Shown here: positions 48,129 to 57,546 of the stretch, piece after piece
How the letters are laid out: every line of letters begins with the position of its first letter
Position numbering within the stretch: the first letter of the stretch is position 1
Assembly (NCBI RefSeq): GCF_022171985.1
Contig: NZ_JAJVHF010000014.1
Coordinates: 1-64,000, forward strand
From: Huaxiibacter chinensis
GTDB taxonomy: Bacteria > Pseudomonadota > Gammaproteobacteria > Enterobacterales > Enterobacteriaceae
Length of the DNA: 64,000 nucleotides
Direction: 5' to 3'
The notes under the pieces: generated by a model
Databases searched by the model: none
Seen by the model: the letters and a program-made list of their open reading frames with translations, nothing else
Told to the model about the DNA's origin: nothing
Program-made: the position numbers and the translations under genes

Positions 48129-48923
48129 TTAAATAATATCGTCCACGACGCCGCCATCGACGCGTAGCGCCGCGCCAGAGGTCGCAGAGGCCTGAGGCGA
48201 ACAGACGTACACCACCATACTGGCCACTTCCTCGACCGTCGCCGCTCGCTGAATAACCGAACTCGGACGATGCGCCATCACAAACTCTTTGGCCAGCTGC
48301 TCAAGGGATTTGCCGGTTTTTTCCATCTCTTCTTTCATCATATCGGCAAAACCGTCCGACATCGTCGGCCCCGGCAGGACGCTGTTTACCGTGACGCCGC
48401 TGCCTGCAACAAATTTGGCCAGCCCGCGTGCCAGTGAGAGCTGTGCCGTTTTGGTCACGCCGTAATGAATCATATCGGCGGGAATATTGCGCGCCGATTC
48501 TGACGAGATAAACACGACCCGTCCCCAGCCCTTTTTTACCATGCCGGGCAACAGGGCGCGCGAAAGACGCACACCGGACATCACGTTGGTTTGCCAGTAG
48601 TTATTCCAGGTCTCGTCATCGGTCGAATAAAAATCCTGCGGGCCATAAATCCCGGCGTTATTCACCAGAATATCGACGCCCGACGCTACCTTAAGCAGCG
48701 ATTCCACCTCTTCCGGCGTGGACAAATCGGCAATCGCGGCACGTACGTCAACGCCCGGTATCACCTGCTGAAGATGCTGGATACCTCTGTTAACGGACTC
48801 TGTGCTGCGCCCGTTGAGAATAATGGCTGCCCCGCTTTCCGCCAGCCCACGCGCAATGGCGAATCCAATTCCCCCCGTTGACGCGGTCACTAAGGCCACT
48901 TTCCCCGTAAGATCGATTTTCAT
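48129..48923 (-). CDS. SDR-family oxidoreductase, LysR-linked
   Basis: A 264-residue short-chain dehydrogenase/reductase with a slightly altered cofactor motif TASTGGIG at 13-20, NNAG at 88-91, and catalytic Ser141, Tyr154 and Lys158. AAGGAA lies 7 bases before the ATG. It is downstream of a LysR gene on the same strand (33-base gap), probably one operon, and that regulator is divergent from padC. An oxidation or reduction of an aromatic or vinyl phenol product is a possible role, but this is only context. Confidence 0.85.
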   Translation of the reverse strand: MKIDLTGKVALVTASTGGIGFAIARGLAESGAAIILNGRSTESVNRGIQHLQQVIPGVDVRAAIADLSTPEEVESLLKVASGVDILVNNAGIYGPQDFYSTDDETWNNYWQTNVMSGVRLSRALLPGMVKKGWGRVVFISSESARNIPADMIHYGVTKTAQLSLARGLAKFVAGSGVTVNSVLPGPTMSDGFADMMKEEMEKTGKSLEQLAKEFVMAHRPSSVIQRAATVEEVASMVVYVCSPQASATSGAALRVDGGVVDDII

Positions 48924-48956
48924 GGTCTGTTCCTTTTGATGTGAAAAGTTCAGACC

Positions 48957-49838
48957 TTAAAGCGTAGCAGGTGAGGTTTCCGGCGGCTGATTAAACAGGC
49001 TCAGCAGGGTTTCGACCTGCTCATCCATCGGGACCAACGTGCGCTTCACAATGAGATGCAGCGGCGTGGCGCGACGAATACCGTGGCTGAGCGGGAGAAC
49101 GCGCAATATCCCCTGATCCAGCTGGCTCTGAATGCGCTCCTCCGGCAGCCATCCATAGCCCACCTGATACATCACGGCCTCGATGGCCGCATCAATGGTC
49201 GAAAATGTCCATGACTCTCCGGCCGCCTGCCCGGAGGCCGCGCTGTCGGCGATTTGTATCAGCGGCCAACGATGAAGAAGATCGTCATTGAGGGGCGTAT
49301 CAAGCGAGAAAAGGGGGTGATCCCGGTGGGCGACGGCGACAAAATCGATATTCATCAGCCACTCTCCCAGGCCGGTAATGTCCTGGCGGCGGGTGAGCAC
49401 CATGACGTCCGCTTCGCTGCTGGCAGCATCCATGCGGGCATTTTCCAGCACCTCCGTCAGCCGCACCTGCGTCTGCGGATAGCGGCTCTGAAACTGACGC
49501 AGGATGGCGAAAAGGCGTCGACGGGGAAAGATGCTATCCACCACCAGGTCAAGGCGGGTACGCATGCCGCTGCGCAGGGTCGCGGCGCGGGTTTCCACAT
49601 ATGAGAACGCCTTCAGGAGAGGCTTGACCTGATTGAGCAGCAATTCTCCGGCAGGCGTCAGCACCGCACGTCGTCCCTCCGGCACCAGCAGCGCTACTCC
49701 GAGTCGTTCCTGCAAGACAGACAGGTTGTAGCTCACAGAAGACTGGCTGCGGTGCGTCTCTTCCGCCGCGCGCGCAAAACTCCCCAGTTCGGTCACTTTC
49801 TCCAGAAGCGCCCACTGCTCAAGCGTCGTTTTATGCAT
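48957..49838 (-). CDS. LysR-family regulator next to padC
   Basis: A 293-residue LysR regulator: winged helix at about 15-35 (ELGSFARAAEETHRSQSSVS) and an effector-binding domain beyond residue 90. It is divergent from padC, with a 98-base gap, and upstream of an SDR gene. In gram-positive bacteria padC is controlled by PadR; here the LysR protein is the plausible phenolic-acid sensor, an inference from position. TGGATG (49854-49859) and CATCCA (49885-49890) in the gap form an inverted pair that could be its operator. Confidence 0.87.
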   Translation of the reverse strand: MHKTTLEQWALLEKVTELGSFARAAEETHRSQSSVSYNLSVLQERLGVALLVPEGRRAVLTPAGELLLNQVKPLLKAFSYVETRAATLRSGMRTRLDLVVDSIFPRRRLFAILRQFQSRYPQTQVRLTEVLENARMDAASSEADVMVLTRRQDITGLGEWLMNIDFVAVAHRDHPLFSLDTPLNDDLLHRWPLIQIADSAASGQAAGESWTFSTIDAAIEAVMYQVGYGWLPEERIQSQLDQGILRVLPLSHGIRRATPLHLIVKRTLVPMDEQVETLLSLFNQPPETSPATL

Positions 49839-49853
49839 AACTCATCTAAAAAT

Positions 49854-49890
49854 TGGATGTATTTGATTCAAACTTAGCGTTATTCATCCA
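49854..49890. promoter_or_regulatory. Possible LysR operator before padC
   Basis: TGGATG (49854-49859) and CATCCA (49885-49890) are inverted half-sites 25 bases apart in the LysR/padC divergent gap, with AT-rich sequence between them. The spacing suits a LysR tetramer, but no experiment is implied. Confidence 0.35.
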
Positions 49891-49936
49891 TTTTTTAAAG
49901 GGGTACGATCGTTTCATCAAAACAAAGGAGGGATTT

Positions 49937-50443
49937 ATGAACACTTTCGACAAACATGACCTGAGCGGCTTCGTGGGTAAACATCTGGTGTATACCTATG
50001 ACAACGGCTGGAACTATGAAATTTACGTTAAAAATGAAAACACCCTCGACTACCGTATTCACAGCGGGCTGGTGGCAAATCGTTGGGTGAAAGACCAGCA
50101 GGCTTACATTGTGCGTGTTGGGGAGAGCATCTACAAAATCTCCTGGACTGAGCCCACCGGGACAGACGTCAGCCTGATTGTTAACCTGGGGGATAAACTG
50201 TTCCACGGCACCATTTTCTTCCCGCGCTGGGTGATGAATAACCCTGAAAAAACGGTCTGCTTCCAGAACGATCACATTCCGCAAATGAATGCATATCGTG
50301 ATGCGGGTCCGGCTTACCCAACGGAGGTCATTGATGAATTCGCCACCATTACCTTTGTACGCAACTGTGGCGCAAACAATGAGAGCGTGATCGACCGTGC
50401 CGCCAGCGAGCTGCCAGAGAACTTCCCGGAAAATTTAAAATAA
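49937..50443 (+). CDS. padC: Phenolic acid decarboxylase PadC
   Basis: PadC decarboxylates p-coumaric, ferulic and caffeic acids to vinyl phenols without a cofactor, a detoxification of plant phenolics. The product has 168 residues, the family length, in a lipocalin-like barrel with the conserved DNGWNYE, YRIHSG and FPRWV segments. I start at ATG 49937, 5 bases after AGGAGG; 28 upstream in-frame residues are not family-like. It is divergent from a LysR gene and convergent with the phosphopantetheinyl transferase. E. coli K-12 lacks it; Enterobacter and Klebsiella often carry it. Confidence 0.95.
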   Translation: MNTFDKHDLSGFVGKHLVYTYDNGWNYEIYVKNENTLDYRIHSGLVANRWVKDQQAYIVRVGESIYKISWTEPTGTDVSLIVNLGDKLFHGTIFFPRWVMNNPEKTVCFQNDHIPQMNAYRDAGPAYPTEVIDEFATITFVRNCGANNESVIDRAASELPENFPENLK

Positions 50444-50467
50444 GCGTCGGGAAGCCGCTGACACCCC

Positions 50468-51049
50468 TTACAGGTGGGCAATAAGATCGGACGTGAGGGT
50501 AAACGGCGTAGGAGTACAGACCGCCAGGCTTAGTGAACCAAATGCGATATGGCTGACGGAATGCAATTGCGTGGCGGCGCTGTCGACGCTGACAATCTGC
50601 CAGGCACTGCCACCGCGCTGTTTCACGATCGCTTCTTTACGCGTCCAGATCCGCCAAAACGCCGGGAGTTTATCACCCGGCGCTTCACGTTCCAGCTCCT
50701 GATGTTCCGCTACGCTGAAAACGGCATTGGCCAGAGCCTGCCAGTTTTCGCGCGGGCGAACCACTTCAATATCGCAGCCCACCTCACCCCGATCGCTGAT
50801 GAACAAGGCAATGTCATCTCCGCTATGACTCAGGTTAAACCAGAACGGATTGTCATCGACAAAGGCTGGCTTTCCCTGATCGCCCAGTACGATTTCAGGC
50901 AGGGGCAGGGGGGATGAAGCATGGGCGAGCAGCGCCCGGCCGGCAAGCCAGGGCGAACGTCGTGCACCTTGCGGTGCCTGCTCTGCAAGCGCAGATGCCA
51001 CAGGCCCGGCGCTCAGTGTCGAGATTTTTCCCAGTATAAACTGGTACAT
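50468..51049 (-). CDS. 4'-phosphopantetheinyl transferase of the APE cluster
   Basis: A 193-residue Sfp/AcpT-type enzyme that moves phosphopantetheine from CoA to a carrier-protein serine. The magnesium motif is G91-C-D93-I-E95 and the second motif W135-T-R-K-E-A140. It lies 2 bases after apeR at the end of the APE operon, so it most likely activates the two local carriers ApeE and ApeF. It is convergent with padC. Confidence 0.92.
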   Translation of the reverse strand: MYQFILGKISTLSAGPVASALAEQAPQGARRSPWLAGRALLAHASSPLPLPEIVLGDQGKPAFVDDNPFWFNLSHSGDDIALFISDRGEVGCDIEVVRPRENWQALANAVFSVAEHQELEREAPGDKLPAFWRIWTRKEAIVKQRGGSAWQIVSVDSAATQLHSVSHIAFGSLSLAVCTPTPFTLTSDLIAHL

Positions 51050-51051
51050 AG

Positions 51052-52281
51052 TTAGGCCCAGCGTTTGATGATGATGGAGGTATTTATGCCGCCGAAAGCA
51101 AAGTTATTGCTTTGCAGATACTCGCAGTCGATTTGACGGGCTTCACCCATAATATAATCTAAAGCGCCGCATTGCTCATCGGGTTGACGTAAATTGAGGG
51201 TTGGGGCGAACCAGCCTTCGCGCATCATTTGCAGGCTCATCCAGGCTTCCAGCGCGCCGCAAGCACCCAGAGTATGGCCAAAATAGCTTTTCAGCGATGA
51301 CACCGGCACGTTATCCGCGTAAATCGCAGCGGTCGCCTGGCTCTCAGCAATATCACCCCGATCGGTGGCGGTACCGTGCGCCGAAATGTAACCTATATCC
51401 CTGGCGCTCAATCCGGCCATTTTCAGCGACTGTTCCATGCAGATTTGCATCGTTTCCCGCTGGGGTTGGGTAATATGCGCCGCGTCGCAGTTAGTTGAGA
51501 ACCCGACAATTTCCCCGTAGATGGTCGCCCCTCGCGCTTTCGCATGCTCCAGCTCCTCCAGAACCAGAGTCCCCGCGCCTTCGCCAATGACCAGCCCATC
51601 GCGCTGGGTATCAAACGGCGAAGGGGTGGTTTTTGGCGACGCGTTGCGCTGGCTGGTGGCAAAGAGCGTATCAAATACCGCCGCTTCTGACGGACACAGC
51701 TCTTCTGCGCCACCCGCTACCATGACGGTTTGATAGCCGTGGCGGATCGCCTCCCAGGCATAGCCAATCGCCTGGCTGCCGGACGTACACGCGCTGGAGG
51801 TCGGGATAACGCGTCCTCGCAGACCAAAGAATAACCCGGTGTTCACTGCCGTGGTATGCGGCATCATCTGCACATAGGTCGTGCCCGTGATGTTATTGGT
51901 ATGCTTTTCGGTCAGCATGGTGGCAAATTCGCTCACCGGGCCGGTGCTGCCGGTAGAGGAGCCGTAGGCGATGCCCGTCTCTCCATTGGTCAGGACCGGA
52001 TCGCCAATCAGCCCGGCCTGCTCCAGCGCCAGCTCGCTGGCGCGGGTCGACATCAGCGACACGCGGCCCATGGAGCGGATGCGTTTGCGGGTATAGTGTT
52101 CCGGCAGGCTAAAATCATCGATTGGCGCGCCGAGCAGGGTATGCAGGCCAGCGTAGACCTGCCACTCCGGCATTTTTCGCACTGCATTTTCATACGTCAG
52201 CAGCCTTGCGGAGACGGATTGCCAGTCCTCGCCAAACGCGGTCACGCCGCCCATGCCTGTAATGACCACGCGGCGTGTCAT
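51052..52281 (-). CDS. apeR: APE beta-ketoacyl synthase ApeR
   Basis: A 409-residue FabF-type ketosynthase. The full catalytic set is present: Cys165 (in SSACTSG), His302 (AHGTATD), Lys331 and His336 (FGHTLGACG). In APE systems it acts beside the ApeO-ApeC pair, which elongates the polyene, and ApeR may start chains. It overlaps apeQ by 4 bases. Letter names follow the E. coli/Xenorhabdus APE scheme by gene order. Confidence 0.93.
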   Translation of the reverse strand: MTRRVVITGMGGVTAFGEDWQSVSARLLTYENAVRKMPEWQVYAGLHTLLGAPIDDFSLPEHYTRKRIRSMGRVSLMSTRASELALEQAGLIGDPVLTNGETGIAYGSSTGSTGPVSEFATMLTEKHTNNITGTTYVQMMPHTTAVNTGLFFGLRGRVIPTSSACTSGSQAIGYAWEAIRHGYQTVMVAGGAEELCPSEAAVFDTLFATSQRNASPKTTPSPFDTQRDGLVIGEGAGTLVLEELEHAKARGATIYGEIVGFSTNCDAAHITQPQRETMQICMEQSLKMAGLSARDIGYISAHGTATDRGDIAESQATAAIYADNVPVSSLKSYFGHTLGACGALEAWMSLQMMREGWFAPTLNLRQPDEQCGALDYIMGEARQIDCEYLQSNNFAFGGINTSIIIKRWA

Positions 52282-53009
52282 AGCATGCCTCCGTTAACAG
52301 AAATCACCTGGCGGGTGACATAGCCCGCTATATCCGACATCAGATAGCTGGCCAGACCCGCCACTTCTTCCGCCTGACCCATGCGCTTCATCGGGATGAT
52401 GGACATCGCTTCTTTGAGCGCGGCTTCTTCCATCTCGATCATTCCGGTGTCAATCAACCCGGGCGCAATGCAGTTAACGGTGATTTTTCGCTTCGCCAGT
52501 TCAATCGCCAGCGCTTTGGTTGCGCCAATAATTCCGGCCTTCGCCGCGCTGTAGTTCACCTGACCGCGGTTGCCCATTATGCCGGAGACGGAGGATAACG
52601 TGATGATACGTCCTCCTTTACGGGTGCCAATCATCGGCATGATGCAGGGGTGAATGACGTTATAGAAGCTGTCGAGGTTGGTGTGAATAACGCTATCCCA
52701 GTCGTCTTCGCTGAGGGCGGGAAACGCGCCGTCGCGGGCGATCCCCGCGTTGCTGACCACGCCATACCAGGCGCCGTGCGTGTCGATCTCCTGCTCCAGT
52801 ACCGCAAGGCACTCGGCCCGGTTACCCACGTCAAAGGAGAGCAGGCGACCCTGGCCGCCCGCCGCGACGATCGCCTCCAGCGTCTGCCGGGCACCTGCGG
52901 CATCGCGATGGTAATGCACGCCAATAGTAAATCCGTCAGCTGCAAGCTGGCGGGCGATGGCACGACCAATGCCTTTGCTGGCCCCGGTGACCAGAACGGA
53001 ACGACTCAT
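52278..53009 (-). CDS. apeQ: APE ketoreductase ApeQ
   Basis: A 243-residue FabG-type SDR that reduces the beta-keto group on ACP. It has TGASKGIG (8-15), SNAG, and the catalytic Ser140, Tyr153 and Lys157 set, plus the GGML C-terminus common in FabG proteins. Overlaps of 4 bases on both sides place it firmly in the operon. Confidence 0.93.
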   Translation of the reverse strand: MSRSVLVTGASKGIGRAIARQLAADGFTIGVHYHRDAAGARQTLEAIVAAGGQGRLLSFDVGNRAECLAVLEQEIDTHGAWYGVVSNAGIARDGAFPALSEDDWDSVIHTNLDSFYNVIHPCIMPMIGTRKGGRIITLSSVSGIMGNRGQVNYSAAKAGIIGATKALAIELAKRKITVNCIAPGLIDTGMIEMEEAALKEAMSIIPMKRMGQAEEVAGLASYLMSDIAGYVTRQVISVNGGML

Positions 53010-53479
53010 GTCCGAGATCCCTGATTAAAAAGTGAAGTAAGTTCTTCCGCGCTGGGCTGGAAGGTGTTCACGCGGCCGGTTGCCAGCGTGGCGTCACCGG
53101 CGGTAATGGCGCATTCAAAGCTGCCAAAACGCGCATCCTGCATCAGCAGCCTGACGGTAATCGTTAAGGTCGTACCCGCGATAAAACGCCCTTCGGCACA
53201 GACCAGTTCGCGCGCGCCCAGCACCATACCCAGCGCGATATGCGCCTTGCCGTCCTGCTGACGATGCCAGCCGGACCAGACGCCCACGGTCTGGGCCATC
53301 AGCTCCAGCGCATACCAGCCGGGCAGATCGCCATCGGCGTTTAAAAACGGGGCGAGAACGCTCTGCGCATTGACGGTGACGCGGCACACGGCGCTCTCTT
53401 CCGTCACGTTCTCTACTGATCCCAGCAGCATCATTGGCGCGTCGTGAGGGAGATATTCTCCCGGTGATAAAAAGGTCAT
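53006..53479 (-). CDS. apeP: APE hotdog dehydratase ApeP
   Basis: A 157-residue hotdog-fold protein of the FabA/FabZ-like type. The likely catalytic residues are His12 (LPHDAPM) and Glu59 (WYALELMAQTVG). In APE synthesis it pairs with ApeI to make the trans double bond after ketoreduction. It overlaps apeO and apeQ by 4 bases each. Confidence 0.9.
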   Translation of the reverse strand: MTFLSPGEYLPHDAPMMLLGSVENVTEESAVCRVTVNAQSVLAPFLNADGDLPGWYALELMAQTVGVWSGWHRQQDGKAHIALGMVLGARELVCAEGRFIAGTTLTITVRLLMQDARFGSFECAITAGDATLATGRVNTFQPSAEELTSLFNQGSRT

Positions 53480-54645
53480 GACACTCTCCCCAGCAGAATG
53501 CTGGCGTTATTGCCGCCAAACGCGAACGAGTTAGACAAAATCACCGGTTTTTCCAGCCGCTCAGGCTGAGACAAAATTCCGCAAGGCGGCAGCGTGGCGT
53601 CAGGCGCGTAACGGCCAAAATCCTGCGGCGGCAACGGCAGGTTGCGCGACAGGATAAGCCAGCTCAGCGCCGCTTCGGTGATGCCTGCCGCACCCAGCGT
53701 GTGGCCGGTTAAATGTTTGGTTGAACTGCAGGGTACCTGCTCGCCAAAGAGATCGTGAATCACCTGAGACTCTATCTGATCGTTCAGCGGCGTGGCCGTG
53801 CCGTGAAGGTTGATATACCCCACGTCGGCAGGCTGCAGGCGCGCTTCCCGCAGTGCCTGATGAATGGCGCGAATCGCCCCTTCTCCCTGCGGATGGGGCG
53901 CTGAGATATGCCAGGCATCGCTGGATTCTCCCGTGCCCAGGAGCGCGACGGGCTGCGGCTCACGGGTGAGGATCATTAACGCTGCGCCTTCACCAATGGT
54001 GATACCGCGACGGTCACGCCCGAAAGGTTCACAGAGCGTCGGCGACAGCGCTTCAAGGCTGTTAAATCCGTTAACCGGCATACGGCTGAGGGTATCCGCC
54101 CCGCCGACAAGCGCAATATCGACCAGCCCCGCGTCAATCAGCCGTTGTCCGCTGACGATCGCCCGGGCGCTGGATGAGCAGGCGGTCGAAATAGTGTACG
54201 CCGGGCCTTCCAGCGCCAGCCATTTCGCCAGAAAGCGCGACGGATCGCCCAGCTCCTGCTGAGGATACTGCCATGCCGGGCTTGCTTCGCCCTTCAGGGA
54301 TAACCTGACGTGCGTATCGCCCTCATCCAGGCCGGAGGTGCTGGTGCCCAGCACAACCGCCACCCGATCGCGGCCCACGCGGGCAATGGCGGCATCGACG
54401 TCAGACTGAATCTGAGCCAGCGCGGCCAGCAGCAGCTGGTTGTTGCGGGTCCGGTGCGCCGCCATCTCGTCGGGGATGAGGGGCAATTCGCCCTCAACGC
54501 CGCCCAGCACCGCATCCGGGCAGCCCTGCAGCCAGCCGCTGCGGCTGCGCATACCCGGCGCAATGCCTGCCGTGAGGTTACGGGCTATTTCGTCAGCCGA
54601 ATTGCCCAGTGCGTTGACCATGCCAACCGCAGAAATGTAAATCAT
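53476..54645 (-). CDS. apeO: APE beta-ketoacyl synthase ApeO
   Basis: A 389-residue ketosynthase with Cys156 (STACSSS), His281 (NLHGTATP), Lys310 and His315 (TGHTLGAAG), so it is active. In the characterised system ApeO pairs with the chain-length factor ApeC, whose end is at the window edge. I start at ATG 54645, one base after the apeN stop; an open frame to 54699 would run back into apeN and precedes the MIYISAVG family start. Confidence 0.93.
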   Translation of the reverse strand: MIYISAVGMVNALGNSADEIARNLTAGIAPGMRSRSGWLQGCPDAVLGGVEGELPLIPDEMAAHRTRNNQLLLAALAQIQSDVDAAIARVGRDRVAVVLGTSTSGLDEGDTHVRLSLKGEASPAWQYPQQELGDPSRFLAKWLALEGPAYTISTACSSSARAIVSGQRLIDAGLVDIALVGGADTLSRMPVNGFNSLEALSPTLCEPFGRDRRGITIGEGAALMILTREPQPVALLGTGESSDAWHISAPHPQGEGAIRAIHQALREARLQPADVGYINLHGTATPLNDQIESQVIHDLFGEQVPCSSTKHLTGHTLGAAGITEAALSWLILSRNLPLPPQDFGRYAPDATLPPCGILSQPERLEKPVILSNSFAFGGNNASILLGRVS

Positions 54646-54646
54646 C

Positions 54647-55228
54647 TCAGTCACCCAGGTATTGAATGGTGATGTGGTACTTAAACACGTGCTGCTCAAT
54701 ACTGATCGGCTCGCGCTTGCCGTTGCGCTGCAGGTAGACGATTTCCGTCACCAGCGCGCCGCGTGGGTTACGCAGCTCGCGACGATCGCCCTTGTCCTTC
54801 AGCGTCCAGCCTTTGGGCAACTGCGGCTGCCAGGCGCTGAGCGGCCAGTGGCTGAGCATCACATCGGCTAACACCTGACTGGCGGGCGGCAGCTGTGGCA
54901 CGATAATCGACTGTTCGGTATGAATGCCCGTGTCGTCATAGGTTGCCAGGAATAAGCGAATGCCCACCGAGGAGAGCCCGGCGAGCGTCACTTTATGGGC
55001 ATCGGCGTTAAGCATCACCAGCAGTGACTGGGTTTGCCCGTTAAAGCTGCCGGTCAGGAGTTGCTGAGAATTTACCGCCGGTGCGATCCCCGGTGGGGGA
55101 AGCGTCACTTTTGTGCCGGGTTGTAGCCAGGCCTGCGGACGCGTGCTGTCACTGTTATTTGAGTGGCTGCAGCCCGCCAGGAGCAGGGCGGCCGCCAGCG
55201 CCACGGCGCGGCCAAAATGGGTCATCAT
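54647..55228 (-). CDS. apeN: APE cluster lipoprotein ApeN (DUF3261)
   Basis: A 193-residue lipoprotein: a hydrophobic signal with lipobox LAGC and acylated Cys20, then an Asn/Ser linker and a DUF3261 domain of mainly beta structure. It is expected in the outer membrane, possibly helping place the APE lipid. Residue after the cysteine is Ser, which does not signal retention in the inner membrane. It overlaps apeM by 4 bases. Biochemical role unknown. Confidence 0.88.
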   Translation of the reverse strand: MMTHFGRAVALAAALLLAGCSHSNNSDSTRPQAWLQPGTKVTLPPPGIAPAVNSQQLLTGSFNGQTQSLLVMLNADAHKVTLAGLSSVGIRLFLATYDDTGIHTEQSIIVPQLPPASQVLADVMLSHWPLSAWQPQLPKGWTLKDKGDRRELRNPRGALVTEIVYLQRNGKREPISIEQHVFKYHITIQYLGD

Positions 55229-57546
55229 CGTTTTCTCTCTCTTTTCGCGGGCATCGCCAGCGGGGCAAGCAGGAAGGCGGTGAAAATACCGCTGACCAGC
55301 ACAATCCCGAAACTGCTGATAGCCTGCGTGGCGCTGAAGACCAGCATACCCAGCGTCAGCAACGTGGTGATCATCGCCAGCGTGACCGCCAGCATGGAGG
55401 TGAGCGGCGTGCCGCGAGGGTTACTGAAGAACAGGGTGTAGTTGACGCCAATGCCCAGCACCAGCACCAGCGCCAGCAGGGAAAAGAGATTCACCGGATG
55501 GCCGCTGGCCGCCAGCGCGGCAAGCCCGCAGCCAAGCGACAGGACGGACGGAATCAAACTGATCGAGCCCTTACGCCAGCCAAGGCGCACAATTGCCCCG
55601 CAACCAATGACCGCCAGGGCGACCACCAGCAGGCCGGTCAGGATGGAACGATACAGGGCAAAAAGCGTGTCGAAGCTTGCCTTACGATCCACCCACACCA
55701 CGCCCTGGTGCGTTTCGGCAAGGCGGCCGAGCGCCGCGCTGTTTTTAACGCCGTCCACGGGAACAAGCACGCCGCTTTCTCCGCCAGGCAGCGTCAGCCA
55801 GAGCAAGCGCCAGCCTTCGCTGGCCGGGCTGGCGAGCCACGCCTCCACGGTAACGGGCATGGCAGACAACGCGGGTGAAACGGTGCGCAGCCCCGCGCTT
55901 TGCAGGACCTTTATCACGGCTGGCGCGGCGTTTTGCAGCAGGGCCAGGTCGCTTTGCTGCCGCTTAAGCGAGTTCAGCGGCAGCGTGCGCCAGGCTTTTA
56001 GCGCCCCGGCTTGTTGTGCCTGTGCCAGCGCGGAGGTAAAGGCTTCGAGCCGCTCCAGCGTTTGCTGGGCCGATGCGCCATGCACCACAAACCATTTTTG
56101 ATCAACGCTTTGCCCCGTCAGGGCCGTTATGGCTTTTTCCTGGGCGAGAATCGCCTGCGGCAGCGCCTGAAGCTGGGCGATATCATCATCCACCCGCAGA
56201 TGAACGATGCCCACAAGGGAGACCAGGGCCAGCGCAAGAGGCAGGCCGATGATGAGTTTTTTCTCCCGACGCCACGCGGCGAGCCAGCGCAGCATCACCA
56301 CCATCGCGGGCACCGGACGCACCGGCAGCCCACGGCATAACCACGGGTGCCAGAAAATCACCGTCAGACAGGACGCGCTTAGCCCCACGGCGGCGAACAC
56401 CGCCATCTGGCGAATCCCAGGGAAGGGGGCAAGCATCATGATCATATACGCGGCGACGGTGGTCAGCAGGGCCAGCAGCAGCGCGTGACGGACCTTCGCC
56501 AGGCTTTGCCACGGCGACTGTTCTGCGCCGTGTACCATCCTTTCGGTCAGGTAGTAGAGCGTGTAATCCGCCGAGATGCCGATAATGCTCATGCTCATCA
56601 CCAGCGTCATCAGATGCAGCTCGCCAAACAGCAGCAGCGTGGCAACCGTGCCCGCCAGCGCGCCGACACCGATAGAAAGGACGCACAGGAGCAGGGGGCG
56701 CAGCGAACGGAACACCAGCACAATCAGCAGCACCACGCCAAGCAGCGTGGCGGTTCCCAGAGTCGAAATATCTTTCTTCGCCTGCTGGCTGGCGTAATCG
56801 CTATAAAAAACGGTGCCTCGTGAGAGCAATTCAGCCTGCGGATAGCCCGCTTTCAGCTCTGCCTCAAGTGAGCGCAGCGTGGTCACCAGGCGGTGCGTTT
56901 GCTGCATATCAAAGGATTCACCGGCCAGCTCACCGTGCAGCAAATACCAGTAGTTTCCGGCGTTGTCTTTGGTCACCAGCCAGCCGTCGATCAGCCGCAG
57001 CTTTTGGCTGTTTTGCGCCAGCGCCAGCTGTGAGCCCCGCATCAGCATGAGCGGATCGTTTTGCAACTCTTTGCCGCTGACGCCCGAAAACGCCGAGTAC
57101 AGCTGCGATAAAATCCACTGGGCTTGCGCTTCACCGCCGTTCTGCAAGCGAGCGCGGGTCGCGGGATCGATTAGGCCATTGCGGTGCTGCCAGAAGAATT
57201 CCCCCCAGGCTTTTTGCCCGGCGGCATCCATCGGGCCTTTCACCGCGTGCAGCGCTGCGCTGCCCTGCAGAAGCGTCAGCCACTGTTGTGCCACGCGCGG
57301 ATCCGGGTGTTTACCGGGGCTGACCAGCCAGACCAGCTGGCGATCCAGCCGCTGCATAAATCCGTCGTTGAGCGCCGGGGGGATCGCCCCCAGCGTCTGT
57401 TTTGGCAGCATGGCCAGCACGCTACTGTTCAGCCGTGCGCCGGGCAGCAACGATACCAGCACGCCCGCCAGGATGAGGCAGGCCATGGCCCACAGCAGCG
57501 CCGGGCGTAAAGCCTTACGGGGCTGCAAAGCGTTGGCGTTCGTCAT
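55225..57546 (-). CDS. apeM: APE MMPL-family exporter ApeM
   Basis: A 773-residue RND/MMPL transporter with two halves, each with a first span, a large periplasmic loop and a five-helix bundle. Helix runs are clear at about 258-410 and near 625-765. It is thought to move the APE lipid across the envelope together with the LolA-like ApeL. Its start lies within the 3' end of apeL (32-base overlap), the longest overlap in the cluster; a later start would cut the first span. Confidence 0.92.
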   Translation of the reverse strand: MTNANALQPRKALRPALLWAMACLILAGVLVSLLPGARLNSSVLAMLPKQTLGAIPPALNDGFMQRLDRQLVWLVSPGKHPDPRVAQQWLTLLQGSAALHAVKGPMDAAGQKAWGEFFWQHRNGLIDPATRARLQNGGEAQAQWILSQLYSAFSGVSGKELQNDPLMLMRGSQLALAQNSQKLRLIDGWLVTKDNAGNYWYLLHGELAGESFDMQQTHRLVTTLRSLEAELKAGYPQAELLSRGTVFYSDYASQQAKKDISTLGTATLLGVVLLIVLVFRSLRPLLLCVLSIGVGALAGTVATLLLFGELHLMTLVMSMSIIGISADYTLYYLTERMVHGAEQSPWQSLAKVRHALLLALLTTVAAYMIMMLAPFPGIRQMAVFAAVGLSASCLTVIFWHPWLCRGLPVRPVPAMVVMLRWLAAWRREKKLIIGLPLALALVSLVGIVHLRVDDDIAQLQALPQAILAQEKAITALTGQSVDQKWFVVHGASAQQTLERLEAFTSALAQAQQAGALKAWRTLPLNSLKRQQSDLALLQNAAPAVIKVLQSAGLRTVSPALSAMPVTVEAWLASPASEGWRLLWLTLPGGESGVLVPVDGVKNSAALGRLAETHQGVVWVDRKASFDTLFALYRSILTGLLVVALAVIGCGAIVRLGWRKGSISLIPSVLSLGCGLAALAASGHPVNLFSLLALVLVLGIGVNYTLFFSNPRGTPLTSMLAVTLAMITTLLTLGMLVFSATQAISSFGIVLVSGIFTAFLLAPLAMPAKRERKR

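Noticed and set aside
55081-55878. 265-codon plus-strand frame opposite apeN and apeM
   Set aside because: Low-complexity Gln/Arg/His-rich translation, antisense to two overlapping operon genes.
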